DNA from: JANQOH01 sp965214495
GTDB taxonomy: Bacteria > Pseudomonadota > Alphaproteobacteria > UBA7887
Direction: 5' to 3'
Assembly (NCBI GenBank): GCA_965214495.1
Contig: OZ243958.1
Location: 1,116,001 to 1,180,000 of the forward strand
DNA: 64,000 nt
Below are positions 25,560 through 36,300 of this stretch, piece after piece (the stretch's first letter is position 1; each line of letters starts with the position of its first letter). Made by a program: the position numbers and the translations under genes. Under the pieces are notes generated by a model. The model was not told the origin of the DNA, did not search any database, and saw only the letters and a program-made list of their open reading frames with translations.

Positions 25560-25688
25560 GAGCGGGTCGGCGGCAAGCCACCCCGATACGCCGCGCCCGT
25601 TCTCCACCGCCCGAACCCTCAGCCAGGCCGCAACCTCGTCAGGTAATCCGACGGTGACGTTTTTCGTGGCGCGACGCTGGTGAAACAC
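25560..25688 (-). pseudogene. Possible degraded ribbon-helix-helix (CopG/VapB-like) antitoxin remnant
   Basis: The minus-strand frame from GTG at 25688 begins like a ribbon-helix-helix DNA-binding protein (TKNVTVGLPDEVAAWLRVRA, then ENGRGVSGWLA). It then turns into unrelated Arg-rich sequence. A better continuation (HDWIAYLARR) lies in a neighbouring frame, which suggests a frameshift. No toxin gene follows. This is a weak call based on about 40 residues. The rest of 25232-25777 holds no convincing gene. Confidence 0.35.
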
Positions 25689-25777
25689 CGAATTCGTGTC
25701 AAATCGCCGGCGCGCTCGGAAACGGCGTCGTTTTCGTGTTAGTGCATGACGCGCGCGCCGACACCGGACGAACGAAC

Positions 25778-27511
25778 ATGACGAACCCGAACGACAGCGC
25801 CGGCCGCGGCCTGCGGCGCGGGCTTACACATTACGGCGACCGCGGGTTCTCCTGGTTCCTGCGCCGCAGCTTCGCCGCTTCGATGGGGTATTCCGACGAC
25901 GCGCTCGACCGGCCCGTCGTCGGAATCGCCGATACGGGGAGCGGGTTCAACAACTGCCACCGGACGATGCCGGCGCTCGTCGAGGCCGTGAGCCGTGGCG
26001 TCACGATGGCGGGCGGGCTGCCCGTGCCCTTCCCCACCATTTCGCTCGGCGAGCCGTATCTCACGCCGACCAGCATGTTGTTCCGCAACCTGATGGCGAT
26101 CGACGCGGAGGAAATGATCCGCGCGCAACCGATGGATGCGGTGGTGCTAATCGGCGGTTGCGACAAGACCGTGCCGGCGCAGTTGATGGCCGCGGCGAGC
26201 GCGAACCGACCGGCGGTCCAACTCGTCACCGGGCCGATGATGACCGGAAGCTGGCGCGGCGAACGCCTCGGCGCCTGCACCGATTGCCGTCGTCAATGGG
26301 CGCGCTACCGCGCCGGCGAACTCGACGACGCCGAAATCGCCGAAGCGGGGCGCGAACTCTCCACCACCGCCGGCACCTGCATGGTGATGGGCACCGCCAG
26401 CACCATGGCCCTCACTTGCGAGGCGCTGGGCATGATGCTGCCCGGCGCGGCGGCGGTCCCGGCGGTTCACGCCGAACGCCTGCGCATTGCCGAGCGCACC
26501 GGCGTGCGCGCCGTGGCGATGGCGGCGGAGAACCTGACTCCCGACCGCATCATGACCCCGGCGGCGTTCGCCAACGCGCTGCGGGTCCTGCTCGCGACCG
26601 GCGGCTCCACCAACGGACTCGTGCATCTGGCCGCGATCGCCGGGCGCCGCGGTATCGCCCTCGACGTCGACCGTTTCGACGCCATGAGCCGCGAAACGCC
26701 GGTTCTGGTCGATCTCAAGCCCTCGGGCGCGCATTACATGGAAGACCTGTTCAAGGCCGGCGGGCTGGCGCCGATCCTGCGCGAACTCGCGCCGCTGCTC
26801 GACCTCGACTGCCTCACTGTCACCGGCCGCACACTCGGAGAGGAACTCGCCGCCGCGCCCGAACCGTGGCCGCAGGACGTGGTGCGTCCCCTCGGCGCAC
26901 CGCTGCACGCGCAGGGCGGCATCGCCGTGCTGCGCGGCAACCTCGCGCCCAACGGCGCCATCGTCAAACAATCGGCGGCGACGCCCGAACTCCTGACGCA
27001 TGAAGGGCACGCCATAGTGTTCGACGGCCTGGAAGACATGGCCGACCGCATCGATTCGCCCGATCTCAACGTCAGCCCGAACGACGTTCTCGTGCTGCGC
27101 TATGCCGGGCCGAAGGGCGCGCCGGGAATGCCCGAGTCGGGCTATGTGCCGATCCCGCGCAAACTGGCGCGCGCCGGCGTCACCGACATGGTGCGGATTT
27201 CGGACGCGCGCATGAGCGGCACCGCGTTCGGCGCCGTCGTTCTGCACGTGACCCCGGAAGCGGCGATCGGCGGTCCCCTCGCGCTCGTCGAAACCGGCGA
27301 CCGCATCCGCCTCGACACCGCCGCGCGCCGGCTCGACCTGCTGGTGGACGACTCGGTGCTGGCCGCACGGCGCGCCGCGTGGACGCCGCCCCCCGCCCAC
27401 CCCGGCAGCGACCGCGGCTGGCTCAAGCTCTGGCTCGATCAGGTGGAGCAAGCCGACAAGGGCTGCGACCTCGCCTTTCTCAAACCGCCGATCACCGCGG
27501 CGACGCCGTGA
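25778..27511 (+). CDS. IlvD/Edd-family dehydratase (probable sugar-acid dehydratase)
   Basis: This is an Fe-S dependent dihydroxy-acid/sugar-acid dehydratase. Cluster-binding and active-site blocks are present: GIADTGSGFNNCHRTMPALV, IGGCDKTVPAQLMAAAS, STTAGTCMVMGTASTMALTC and GRTLGEEL, with the C-terminal RISDARMSGTAFG. At 577 residues it is close to the pentonate dehydratase branch of IlvD/Edd rather than IlvD itself. The neighbours (enolase-superfamily enzyme and zinc dehydrogenase, convergent) suggest L-arabinonate, D-xylonate or a related acid as substrate; this is inference. ATG at 25778 was chosen; a longer in-frame start at 25736 is less likely. Confidence 0.88.
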   Translation: MTNPNDSAGRGLRRGLTHYGDRGFSWFLRRSFAASMGYSDDALDRPVVGIADTGSGFNNCHRTMPALVEAVSRGVTMAGGLPVPFPTISLGEPYLTPTSMLFRNLMAIDAEEMIRAQPMDAVVLIGGCDKTVPAQLMAAASANRPAVQLVTGPMMTGSWRGERLGACTDCRRQWARYRAGELDDAEIAEAGRELSTTAGTCMVMGTASTMALTCEALGMMLPGAAAVPAVHAERLRIAERTGVRAVAMAAENLTPDRIMTPAAFANALRVLLATGGSTNGLVHLAAIAGRRGIALDVDRFDAMSRETPVLVDLKPSGAHYMEDLFKAGGLAPILRELAPLLDLDCLTVTGRTLGEELAAAPEPWPQDVVRPLGAPLHAQGGIAVLRGNLAPNGAIVKQSAATPELLTHEGHAIVFDGLEDMADRIDSPDLNVSPNDVLVLRYAGPKGAPGMPESGYVPIPRKLARAGVTDMVRISDARMSGTAFGAVVLHVTPEAAIGGPLALVETGDRIRLDTAARRLDLLVDDSVLAARRAAWTPPPAHPGSDRGWLKLWLDQVEQADKGCDLAFLKPPITAATP

Positions 27512-27530
27512 ACCCCGGCGCCGCGCCGGA

Positions 27531-28698
27531 TCAGAGCGCGAGCAGATCGCGAAGCCGCGCGTAGAGCGCGGCCTTGCACTCGATGCCGAGACCCGCGGCA
27601 TCGGGAAGCCCGACCTTGCCGTCTTCGATCGGCGGCTCGTCGGCGAACCCGCCGAACGGCCGGAACACGCCGGGATAGGACTCGCAGCCGCCAAGCTGCA
27701 AACCCGCTGCCAGATTGAGACCGATCTGATGGCCGCCATGCGGAGAATGACGGCGGCGCGACCAGCCATGCGCATCGAACATCGCCACGATACGCAGATA
27801 TTCGGTCGGCCCGTAGCACAGCGCAGGATCGATTTGCAGCCAGTCCCGCGCCGGGCGCAGTCCGGCATGGCGCGCCAGGTTGCGCGCGTCGGGCAACGAC
27901 ATCAGGCATTCGCCGGTCGCGAGCGGCGGTGCATACGCCTCCGCGAGCTCCGCGTGCAACGCATAATCGAGCGGATCGACCGGTTCCTCGAACCACATCA
28001 GGCCGTAAGGGGCCAACGCCTCGGCGTAACGCAGCGCGCGGCCACGGTCGAAGACTCCGTTGGCGTCCACCGCGACACGCGCGCCCTCGCCCACAACGTC
28101 GATCACCGCCTCGATGCGACGGAGATCCTCCGCCAGCGCGGCGCCGCCCACCTTCATCTTCACGGTGCGATAGCCCCCGGTCGAGATAGCCTTGCATCTC
28201 GGCTCGCAGCGCGCCCAGATCTCCGTCGGCGCGGTAATAGCCGCCGCCGGGATAGACGTGGACGGCCTCGTCGGCGGCGCCGCCGTTGGCGCGTTCGGCG
28301 AACACCGACCAGAGCGGGCGGCCGACGAGCTTGCCGAGCAGGTCCCAGACCGCGACGTCGAGCGCCGCCAAAGCCACCGCGCGATCGCCGTGACCGCCGG
28401 GTTTCTCGTTCGTCATGGCGGCGCGCCACACCGCCTCGGGGTCGATCAGACCGGCGCTGTCGATCAGGTTTTCAGGTGCGGCAGCGAGGATGCGCGGGAT
28501 CAGGCGCTCGCGCAGAATCCCGCCCTGGGCATACCGGCCCGGCGCCGAGAATCCGATCCCGACCACCGGCCCGCCCGCCCGGCCTGCATCGGCGATCACC
28601 GCTGCCGCACTGACGGTCATGGTGCTGAAATCGACCGCGGCGTTTCTCAGGCCGCCGCCGACGCTCGCGGCGGCTTCGCGAATCTCGACGATGCGCAC
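27531..28698 (-). pseudogene. Mandelate racemase/muconate lactonizing enzyme-family protein, frameshifted
   Basis: This is an enolase-superfamily acid-sugar dehydratase/racemase split across two frames. The N-terminal capping domain (VRIVEIREAAASVGG..., start GTG 28698) is in one frame up to GYLDRG. The barrel (VKMKVGGAALAEDLRR, then VDANGVFDRG, MWFEEPVDP, LATGECL and HSPHGGHQIGLNLAAG) is in another. A run of five C at 28174-28178 with one base too many explains the switch. Correcting it gives 388 residues with all metal ligands and the catalytic Lys (VKMKV) intact. Otherwise nothing is decayed, so a sequence error is as likely as a true null allele. It overlaps no neighbour; the zinc dehydrogenase ends 23 bp upstream. 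Confidence 0.8.
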
Positions 28699-28721
28699 GC
28701 CGCGGGCGCCGCCCGCTGTCG

Positions 28722-29774
28722 TCAGATCAGGAACACGCCTTTCCCGGTGGTCTGGGTATCGAACAGGCGATACGCCTCTTCCGCCTGATCGAGGCCGTAG
28801 CGATGGCTGAACAACGCATCGACCGCGATGCCGCGCTCGGCGACGAAGCGAGCGCATTCGGCTTGGCCGAAGCGGCTGAAGGTCCACGATCCGATGATCG
28901 TCAGTTGCTTGCGCAGCACGTCGCGGCTCACGTCGAGGGTTACGCCGCCGCCCTCGCCGACGAAGCACACCTTGCCCCAGATTCGCGTCGCGCGAACCGC
29001 CGCCTCGCGCGCCGCCGCCACGCCGCTGCAATCGAGCGCCATGTCCGCTCCGTCGCCGCCGGTCAGTTGGCGGATCGCTTCCACCGGGTCGTCGGCCGCG
29101 GGATCGACGACAGAGTCCGCGCCCATGTCCCTCGCCAGAGCACGGCGTTCGCCGCCGACGTCCAGCGCGATCACCCGCGCTCCCATCGCGATCGCAAGTT
29201 GGGTCGCACTCAGGCCCACCGGGCCCTGGCCGAAGATCGCGATGGTATCGCGCCCGGACAGTTCGAGCCGGCCGAGTGCGCCCCAGGCCGTGCCTGTGCC
29301 GCAACTGATCGCGGCGCCGGTCGCAAAGGACAGGGAGTCCGGCAGGGGCACGAGGGCCGAGATCGGCGCCAACATGTATTTCGCGTGGCCGCCGTGGCCG
29401 GTGGCGCCGTAAACCACGGGCCCTCCTTGACAGAGCTGCGACCAGCCGGTGCCGCAATGCACACAGTGTCCGCACCCCTTGTAGTGGTGCACCATGACGC
29501 GGTCGCCCGTCTCGACATCCGTGTCTTCACCTCCCGGACCGAGGGCGGCGACGACGCCGCAGGGCTCGTGGCCGGCGATCACCGGTCCCGAAAGCTCGCC
29601 GAGGCCGAGCGCGGCGGGCCCGCCGCTGTCGGCCGGCGCGCGATAAAATTTGAGGTCGCTGCCGCACATGCCCGAGGCCTTCATTTCGAGCACCGCTTCG
29701 CCCGGGCCAGGGGTCGGGTCGTCGAAGGTCATCTGCGCGAGCTTGCGGTCGCCGAGAAACACCACGCCTTGCAT
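28722..29774 (-). CDS. Zinc-dependent alcohol/sugar dehydrogenase (MDR family)
   Basis: This is a medium-chain dehydrogenase with catalytic zinc (SGMCGSDLKFYRAP, IAGHEPCGVV) and a structural zinc lobe (HYKGCGHCVHCGTGWSQLC). The nucleotide-binding motif is IFGQGPVGLSATQLAIAMGA. ATG at 29774 follows GGGGAGGA. The length is 350 residues. It belongs to the threonine/sorbitol/galactitol dehydrogenase-like group. Sharing a strand and 23 bp with the enolase-superfamily gene, it probably oxidises a sugar or sugar alcohol whose acid is then dehydrated by the adjacent enzymes. Confidence 0.88.
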   Translation of the reverse strand: MQGVVFLGDRKLAQMTFDDPTPGPGEAVLEMKASGMCGSDLKFYRAPADSGGPAALGLGELSGPVIAGHEPCGVVAALGPGGEDTDVETGDRVMVHHYKGCGHCVHCGTGWSQLCQGGPVVYGATGHGGHAKYMLAPISALVPLPDSLSFATGAAISCGTGTAWGALGRLELSGRDTIAIFGQGPVGLSATQLAIAMGARVIALDVGGERRALARDMGADSVVDPAADDPVEAIRQLTGGDGADMALDCSGVAAAREAAVRATRIWGKVCFVGEGGGVTLDVSRDVLRKQLTIIGSWTFSRFGQAECARFVAERGIAVDALFSHRYGLDQAEEAYRLFDTQTTGKGVFLI

Positions 29775-29956
29775 CGCATCCTCCCCACTGCGTCGTCCCG
29801 TTCGGGCAACGGGATGGTAGAGCGTTCGCGCGTCGGGTTGCAAATCCGCAGGGGGCAACGACGACGGCTTGTTGCCGCCCGGCCCCACCGCTTCTATGAT
29901 GCCGCGCTCGCCAATCGTATTCGTCGCTTTTTCAATCGGTTAGGGACCGCGCACGC

Positions 29957-31837
29957 ATGTTGGGATCGATCCGAAAGCGGACGGGAAGCCTGTTGGTCAA
30001 GGGCCTTCTCGGGCTGCTGGTCGTGGCCTTCGCCCTGTGGGGCGTCGGCGACATCTTTCAGGCGCCGCGCGATCAGGCCGTCGCGGAAGTCGGCGGCGCC
30101 GGCATCCATGCGTCGCTCTTGCAGGCCGAATACACCGCGACGGTGGAGAATCTCAGGCGTACGCTGGGCCTCGACGCCGAACAGGCGCGCTCGCTCGGGG
30201 CGCTCGACTCCGCCCTCGACCGTCTGATCGACCGCGAGGTGGTGAACCGGGAAGCGATGGCGATCGGAATCGGCGCGCCCGACGACACGGTGTTGCGCGC
30301 GATCGAGAACAACCCCGTATTTCACGACGTTTCCGGGCGCTTCGACAAGGCGGTCTATAGCGCCATCCTCTATCGCAACCGTCTGACGCCGCAGACCTAC
30401 GAACAGAGCGTGCGGCAGGACCTTCTGCGCGACCAGTTGGTGGGAAGCCTCGCGTCGGGCGCGCAACCGCCGGGCGTGGCCGTGCGTCACCTGCAGCGCT
30501 ACGGGCAACAGCAGCGGGTCGCCGAGGCCCTCACCCTCTCGGTGGATGCGGTGGCGCCGCCGCCTCCCGATCAAGCGGGCCTGCAAGAGTATTTCGACGA
30601 GCGCCGGGAAGCATACATGTCGCCGGAGTATCGCCGGGTGACCGTCGTGGTCGTGCGGCCCGCCGATTTTCTCGACGAAGTCGACGTCTCGGAAGAGGAA
30701 CTCAGGGAAGAATACGACTACCGCATCGACGAGTTCGTGACGCCCGCGCGGCGAGCGGTGGACCAGATCGTGTTTCCCGATCGGGAATCCGCCGATGAAG
30801 GGCGGCGACGGCTGGTTGCAGGCGAAGATTTCCATGCGCTCGGCAAGGAACTCTTCGACCTCTCCGACACCGATATGGCTCTCGGCTCGCTGGCGAAGGA
30901 CGAATTCGCCTCCCCGGCGCTCGGCGCGGCCGTGTTCGCTGTAGCTCCCGGCGAAACTACCGAACCGGTGGAAACACCGTTCGGTTGGTCGGTCGCGCGA
31001 GTGCGCGACGAAACGCCGGGCGAAAGCCGGGACTTCGCATCCGTCGCCGACCTGCTTCGAGACGAGCGCAGGGTCGCGCTGGCTCAGGACCTGGTGGTGG
31101 CGCTCGGCGACGAGTTCGAGGATGCGCGCGCCGGCGGCGCGACCATCGAGGAGGCCGCGCGCGCCATCGGCGTGACGGCGGCTACCGTGGGCCCGGTGGA
31201 TCGGCAAGGCCGTCCCGCCGATCACGCAACCGGCGGCGCAACACCACCGGTCGCGGATTTCCTTGCCCGGGCCTTCACGGCGGCCCCGAACGAGGAAAGC
31301 CCGCTCTACGACACCGATGACGGCACCTATTACGCACTGCGCGTCGACACGGTGACACCGCCGGCGGAAAAGAGGCTGGACGAGGTGCGCGACGCGGTGA
31401 CGTCGGACTGGCAGGCGGACCAGCGCCGCGAGCGGACCACGGCGCAGGCGACCGCGATCGCCGAGCGGCTGCGGGCGGGAGAAACCGCCGCCGCCGTCGC
31501 CGCCGATACCGGCGCGGCGCTGCACACAACCGAACCGTTTCGCCGCAATGTCGGCAGCGCCGGCCCCGAACTGGGCCCGGCGTTCGTCGCCGCAGCGTTC
31601 GCCCTCGCACCCGACGGAGTCAGCGACCCGGTCGTCGAGGGCAGTCGGGTGCATGTCGCGCAGATCGTCGAGGTCATCGACATCGACGACGAGAACACAG
31701 ACGCTCGCGAGCGGATTGCCGGGCAGCTCCTCGCCAGCCAGACTGCCGATATCGTCGACAGCTACACCGCCGTGCTGTACCGCACGCACGACGTAAAGGT
31801 GAACCAGAGCGCGCTCGAGCGCTTCTTCGACAACTGA
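29957..31837 (+). CDS. ppiD: Periplasmic folding chaperone PpiD-like (SurA-N/parvulin family)
   Basis: This is a membrane-anchored periplasmic folding factor. An N-terminal TM (LVKGLLGLLVVAFALWGVGD) with the PpiD-typical prefix MLGSIRKRTGSLLVKGLLG is followed by a SurA-N-like chaperone domain (LDRLIDREVVNREAMAIGIG). A parvulin-like PPIase core comes next (the FGWSVARVRDETPGE part is visible) and then a long C-terminal domain. The length is 626 residues. It lies directly upstream of trpE (6 bp), the order common in alphaproteobacteria, so the trp genes are probably read through from this promoter. Confidence 0.88.
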   Translation: MLGSIRKRTGSLLVKGLLGLLVVAFALWGVGDIFQAPRDQAVAEVGGAGIHASLLQAEYTATVENLRRTLGLDAEQARSLGALDSALDRLIDREVVNREAMAIGIGAPDDTVLRAIENNPVFHDVSGRFDKAVYSAILYRNRLTPQTYEQSVRQDLLRDQLVGSLASGAQPPGVAVRHLQRYGQQQRVAEALTLSVDAVAPPPPDQAGLQEYFDERREAYMSPEYRRVTVVVVRPADFLDEVDVSEEELREEYDYRIDEFVTPARRAVDQIVFPDRESADEGRRRLVAGEDFHALGKELFDLSDTDMALGSLAKDEFASPALGAAVFAVAPGETTEPVETPFGWSVARVRDETPGESRDFASVADLLRDERRVALAQDLVVALGDEFEDARAGGATIEEAARAIGVTAATVGPVDRQGRPADHATGGATPPVADFLARAFTAAPNEESPLYDTDDGTYYALRVDTVTPPAEKRLDEVRDAVTSDWQADQRRERTTAQATAIAERLRAGETAAAVAADTGAALHTTEPFRRNVGSAGPELGPAFVAAAFALAPDGVSDPVVEGSRVHVAQIVEVIDIDDENTDARERIAGQLLASQTADIVDSYTAVLYRTHDVKVNQSALERFFDN

Positions 31838-31843
31838 CGGCGG

Positions 31844-33355
31844 GTGGCCATCTTCCCGGAGCTACCGGCGTTCACGGCGGTTTACGAAAGCGGCCGGCCG
31901 CAGGTCGTCTGGACGCGGCTGGTGGCCGACCTGGAAACGCCGGTCTCCGCGATGCTCAAGCTCGCCGACGGCCGTGCGAACGGTTTCCTTCTGGAATCGG
32001 TCGAAGGCGGCGCCACGCGCGGGCGTTATTCCTTCATCGGCCTGAAGCCGGACCTGATCTGGCGCTGCTTCGGCGATCGCGCGGAGATCAATCGCAAGGC
32101 CCGCTACGACACCTCGGCGTTCGATCCCTGCCCCGAACCGGCGCTCGATTCGTTCCGCGCCGTGGAGGCCGAATCGCGGATCGAACTACCCGAGTCGCTG
32201 CCGCCGATGGCCGCGTGCCTGGTCGGCTATATGAGCTACGACATGGTCCGCCTCATGGAACGCCTCCCCGCGGTCAATCCGGACCCGCTGGGAGTCCCCG
32301 ACGGTCTTTATGTGCGCCCGACCGTGATGGTGATCTTCGATTCAGTGGAAGACATGGTCACCGTGGTCACGCCGGCGCGGCCGGCGCCCGGCATCGATGC
32401 GCGTTCGGCATATGGCATGGCGGCGGAACGGCTGGCCGACGTGGTGGCCGACCTGGATCGCAACCTGCCGGCGATGCGCCAGACCCCGCACGCACCCGAA
32501 ACGCCGCCGGTGCCGACGTCGAACGTGAGCCGCGAGCGCTACCACGCGATGGTGCGCCGGGCGAAGGACTACATCGCCGCAGGCGACGTATTCCAGGTGG
32601 TGCCGTCGCAACGTTTCCGGGTGCCGTTCGCCCTGCCGCCGTTCTCCCTGTACCGCGCCTTGCGGCGTCTCAATCCGTCGCCGTTTCTGTTCTTTCTCGA
32701 TTTCGACGGATTCGCCATCGTGGGTTCGAGCCCCGAGATCCTGGTGCGCCTGCGCGACGGCACGGTAACGATCCGGCCCATCGCCGGCACCCGCCCCCGC
32801 GGGCGCGACCGCGCGGAGGACGGGGCGCTGGCCGGCGAGATGCTGGCGGACCCGAAGGAACGGGCGGAGCACTTGATGCTGCTCGATCTCGGCCGCAACG
32901 ACGTGGGGCGGGTCGCTCGGGTCGGCACCGTCACGGTCACCGAGCAGATGATCGTCGAATATTACAGCCACGTCATGCATCTGGTATCGAACGTCGAGGG
33001 CGCGCTCGCCGAGGGGCGCGACGCGATCGACGCGTTGTTCGGCGGCTTTCCCGCCGGCACCGTCACCGGCGCGCCGAAGGTGCGTGCGATGGAGATCATC
33101 GACGAGCTCGAATCCGAGAAGCGCGGCGTCTATGCGGGCTGCGTCGGCTATTTCGCCGCCAATGGCAGCATGGATACCTGCATCGCGCTGCGCACCGCGC
33201 TGGTCAAGGACGGTGTCATGTATGTTCAGGCCGGCGGCGGCGTGGTCGCCGACAGCGACCCCGAATTCGAGTATCAGGAAAGCTGCAACAAGGCGCGCGC
33301 GCTACTGCGTGCGGCCGAAGAGGCCGTCCGCTTCGCGACCCGTCGCAGCACCTGA
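31844..33355 (+). CDS. trpE: Anthranilate synthase component I
   Basis: TrpE converts chorismate and ammonia to anthranilate. It has the chorismate-binding core: IAGTRPRGRDRAEDGALAGE, HLMLLDLGRNDVGRVARVG, YYSHVMHLVSNVEG, FPAGTVTGAPKVRAMEIIDE and the C-terminal QAGGGVVADSDPEFEYQE. The N-terminal regulatory part includes the Leu-Glu-Ser (LLESVEGG) region that binds tryptophan, so feedback inhibition is expected. It starts at GTG 31844 and has 503 residues. trpG would normally be next, but a restriction-modification gene is inserted in between. Confidence 0.96.
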   Translation: MAIFPELPAFTAVYESGRPQVVWTRLVADLETPVSAMLKLADGRANGFLLESVEGGATRGRYSFIGLKPDLIWRCFGDRAEINRKARYDTSAFDPCPEPALDSFRAVEAESRIELPESLPPMAACLVGYMSYDMVRLMERLPAVNPDPLGVPDGLYVRPTVMVIFDSVEDMVTVVTPARPAPGIDARSAYGMAAERLADVVADLDRNLPAMRQTPHAPETPPVPTSNVSRERYHAMVRRAKDYIAAGDVFQVVPSQRFRVPFALPPFSLYRALRRLNPSPFLFFLDFDGFAIVGSSPEILVRLRDGTVTIRPIAGTRPRGRDRAEDGALAGEMLADPKERAEHLMLLDLGRNDVGRVARVGTVTVTEQMIVEYYSHVMHLVSNVEGALAEGRDAIDALFGGFPAGTVTGAPKVRAMEIIDELESEKRGVYAGCVGYFAANGSMDTCIALRTALVKDGVMYVQAGGGVVADSDPEFEYQESCNKARALLRAAEEAVRFATRRST

Positions 33356-33376
33356 TCCGGCCGTTCGGGAAACCTC

Positions 33377-36300
33377 ATGACCGCAGGCAGTGCCGCCGTC
33401 GCCGAAGCGCTGCGCGTTTTCGCCGATGCCGTAACGGCGAAAATGGCTCGCCTGCCCGCCGGTGAACCCGAAGAACAGTTGCGCGCGCCGTTCGAGACCC
33501 TGATGTCGGGCGTCGCCGACGCGATCGGCCTCAAGGTCGTCTGCGCCGGCGAGACGCGCCTTCCCGGCCGCCTGGGCCGCCCGGATTTCGCGATCCACGA
33601 AAGTGGAGTCCTCGCCGGCCATGTCGAACTCAAGGCTCCGGGTACGGGCGCCGACGGGAGTCGATTCAAAAGACGAAATAAACGCCAATTCAAACGGTTC
33701 TCGGCGATTCCTAATCTCATTTACAGTGATGGAAACGAGTGGACGTTGTATCGTGGCGGCAGGCGGGTCGGCAACCGGATCCGCCTGTCCGGCGACGTCG
33801 CGAAGGACGGGCGAAAGGCAGTGACGGAGAAGGACGCGCTCGCCGTCGAGCGGCTGCTGCGCGATTTTCTCTCGTGGGAGCCGGTCCTCCCGCTCGACCG
33901 TCGGCGGAGGATCGACCTCAAGAGCTTCGCCGGGTTGCTGGCGCCGCTGTGCCGGATGCTGCGCGACGACGTCACCGACGCGCTGGGGAACGACTCCTCT
34001 CCCCTCGTCCTGTTGGCCCGGGATTGGCGTCAACTCCTGTTTCCGGACGCCTCGGACCCGCAGTTCGCCGACGCCTACGCACAGACGGTCGCATTCGCCT
34101 TGTTGCTCGGCCGAAGCGAGGGGGCCGATCCGCTCACGCTCGACAGCGCGCAGGCGGCTCTCGCAGTGCAGCACAGTCTGCTTTCGCGCGCCTTGCAAGT
34201 TCTGACCGACCCCCAGGCTCGGGCCGAGCTCGCCGCCTCTCTGGAGCTGCTGTTGCGCGTCATTTCAGCGGTGCCGCCTGCCACGCTCGCCGCGTCGGGA
34301 GATCCCTGGCTGTATTTCTACGAGGATTTTCTGGCCGCCTACGATCCAAAGCTGCGGCGCGACGCCGGCGCCTACTACACCCCTGTCGAGGTCGTGCGCG
34401 CACAGGTGCGACTGGTCGACGAACTACTGGCGGATCGCCTTCGCAAACCCCTCGGTTTCGCCGACCCCGGCGTCGTCACCCTCGACCCCGCCGCGGGAAC
34501 CGGAACCTATCTGCTTGGCGTCATCGAGCACGCCTTGGGCCGGATCGAAACCGAACAGGGTCCGGGCGCGGTTGCGGGACAGGCGACGGCGCTGGCGAAA
34601 CGGCTCTACGGCTTCGAATTTCTGGTCGGTCCGTACGCCGTGAGCGAACTGCGGGTCAGTCGCGCCCTGGGCGACCGGGACGCGGCATTGCCGGCCGGGG
34701 GCACGCACATCTATCTGACCGATACCCTCGAAAGCCCGGACGCCGAGCCGCCCCGATTGCCGCTGTTTCTCCAACCCATGGCCGAGCAGCGTTCGCGGGC
34801 GCTTGCCGTCAAGAGCGCGGTACCCGTCCTGGTCTGCCTCGGCAACCCGCCTTACGACCGGCACGAAGCCGCCCGGGCGGACAATGGCGACCGCACGGGA
34901 TCCTGGGTGCGCTGGGGAAACGACGTCGAGGCCCGACCCCCGATCCTCCACGATTTCCTCGACCCCGTGACGACCGCCGGCCACAGCGTTCGCGTCAAGA
35001 ACCTGTACAATCTTTATATTTACTTTATATTTATTTCTGGCGATGGGCGCTGTGGAAGGTCTTCGAGCACGAAACGGCCGCCGGCCCCGGAATCGTCAGT
35101 TTTATCACCGCGTCGAGCTATCTCGACGGTGACGCCTTTCTCGGGATGCGCGAGCATATGCGCCGCGTCTGCGACGAGATCTGGATTCTCGACCTCGGGG
35201 GCGAGGGCCGGGGCCCGCGCCGCAGCGACAACGTCTTCGCGATCCAGACGCCGGTCGCCATCGCCGTCGCACTTCGGACGGGCAAGGCGAAGGACGCTCC
35301 CGCGAAAGTCCGCTACGCATCGATCGAGGGCTCCCGCCAGGCGAAGCTCGCGGCTCTGGACCGAATCGACAGCTTCGGAAAGGTGGACTGGGACGAGTGC
35401 CCGAAGGACTGGCAGGCGCCGTTCCGTCCCGCCGGTCGGGGGCCGTATTTCGACTGGCCGCACCTGACCGACCTGATGCCGTGGCAGCATTCGGGCGTTC
35501 AGTCGAAGCGCACATGGCCGGTCGGACCTGACAGAGAGACTTTGGAACGCCGCTGGCGCAACCTCATGGAGGCTGGGGATCGGTCGGTGGCGTTCCGCGA
35601 AACCGCGGATCGAACCGTAGATCGCAGATATTCCATCGCTTTGACGGAGAACGACGATTCGACGCCCATCGCCGAACTGCACGCCGACACTCCCGTCCCG
35701 AACGTGCGGCGTTACGCGTATCGCTCCTTCGACCTCCGATACTTCATCGCCGACGGTCGTTTGTTGTCGCGCCCGCGCCCCGTCCTTTGGCGCGCCCACG
35801 GCAAGCGGCAGATATATCTGACGAGCCTGCTCACCGCTCCGCTCGGCCGCGGCCCGGCGGTAACGGCCTGTTCGGACCTTCCCGACCTTCATCATTTCTC
35901 CGGACGCGGCGCGAAAGACACCATCCCGCTCTATCGGAACCGGGATGCTTCCGAAGCGAATATCCTGCCCGGCCTGCTCGACATGCTGGGCGAGGAATAC
36001 CGCCGCCCGGTCACGCCGGAAGATTTCGTCGCCTACATCTACGGCGTGCTGGCCCATCCGGCTTTCTCCGCACGATTCGAACGCGAATTGGAGGGTCGCG
36101 AGCTGCGCGCCCCGATCACGAAAGACCCCGCCCTGTTCGAAAACGTCGGCGCGGCCGGCGCACGGCTGTTGCGGTTGCACACCCGCGGGACGCGCTTCGT
36201 TTCCGAGGACTGGCGACCGGTGCGCATCCCGCCGGGCGCCGCGAGCTGCATCGAGGCGGTCCCCGGCAGCGAGGCCGGCTATCCCGAAGCGTTCTCGTAT

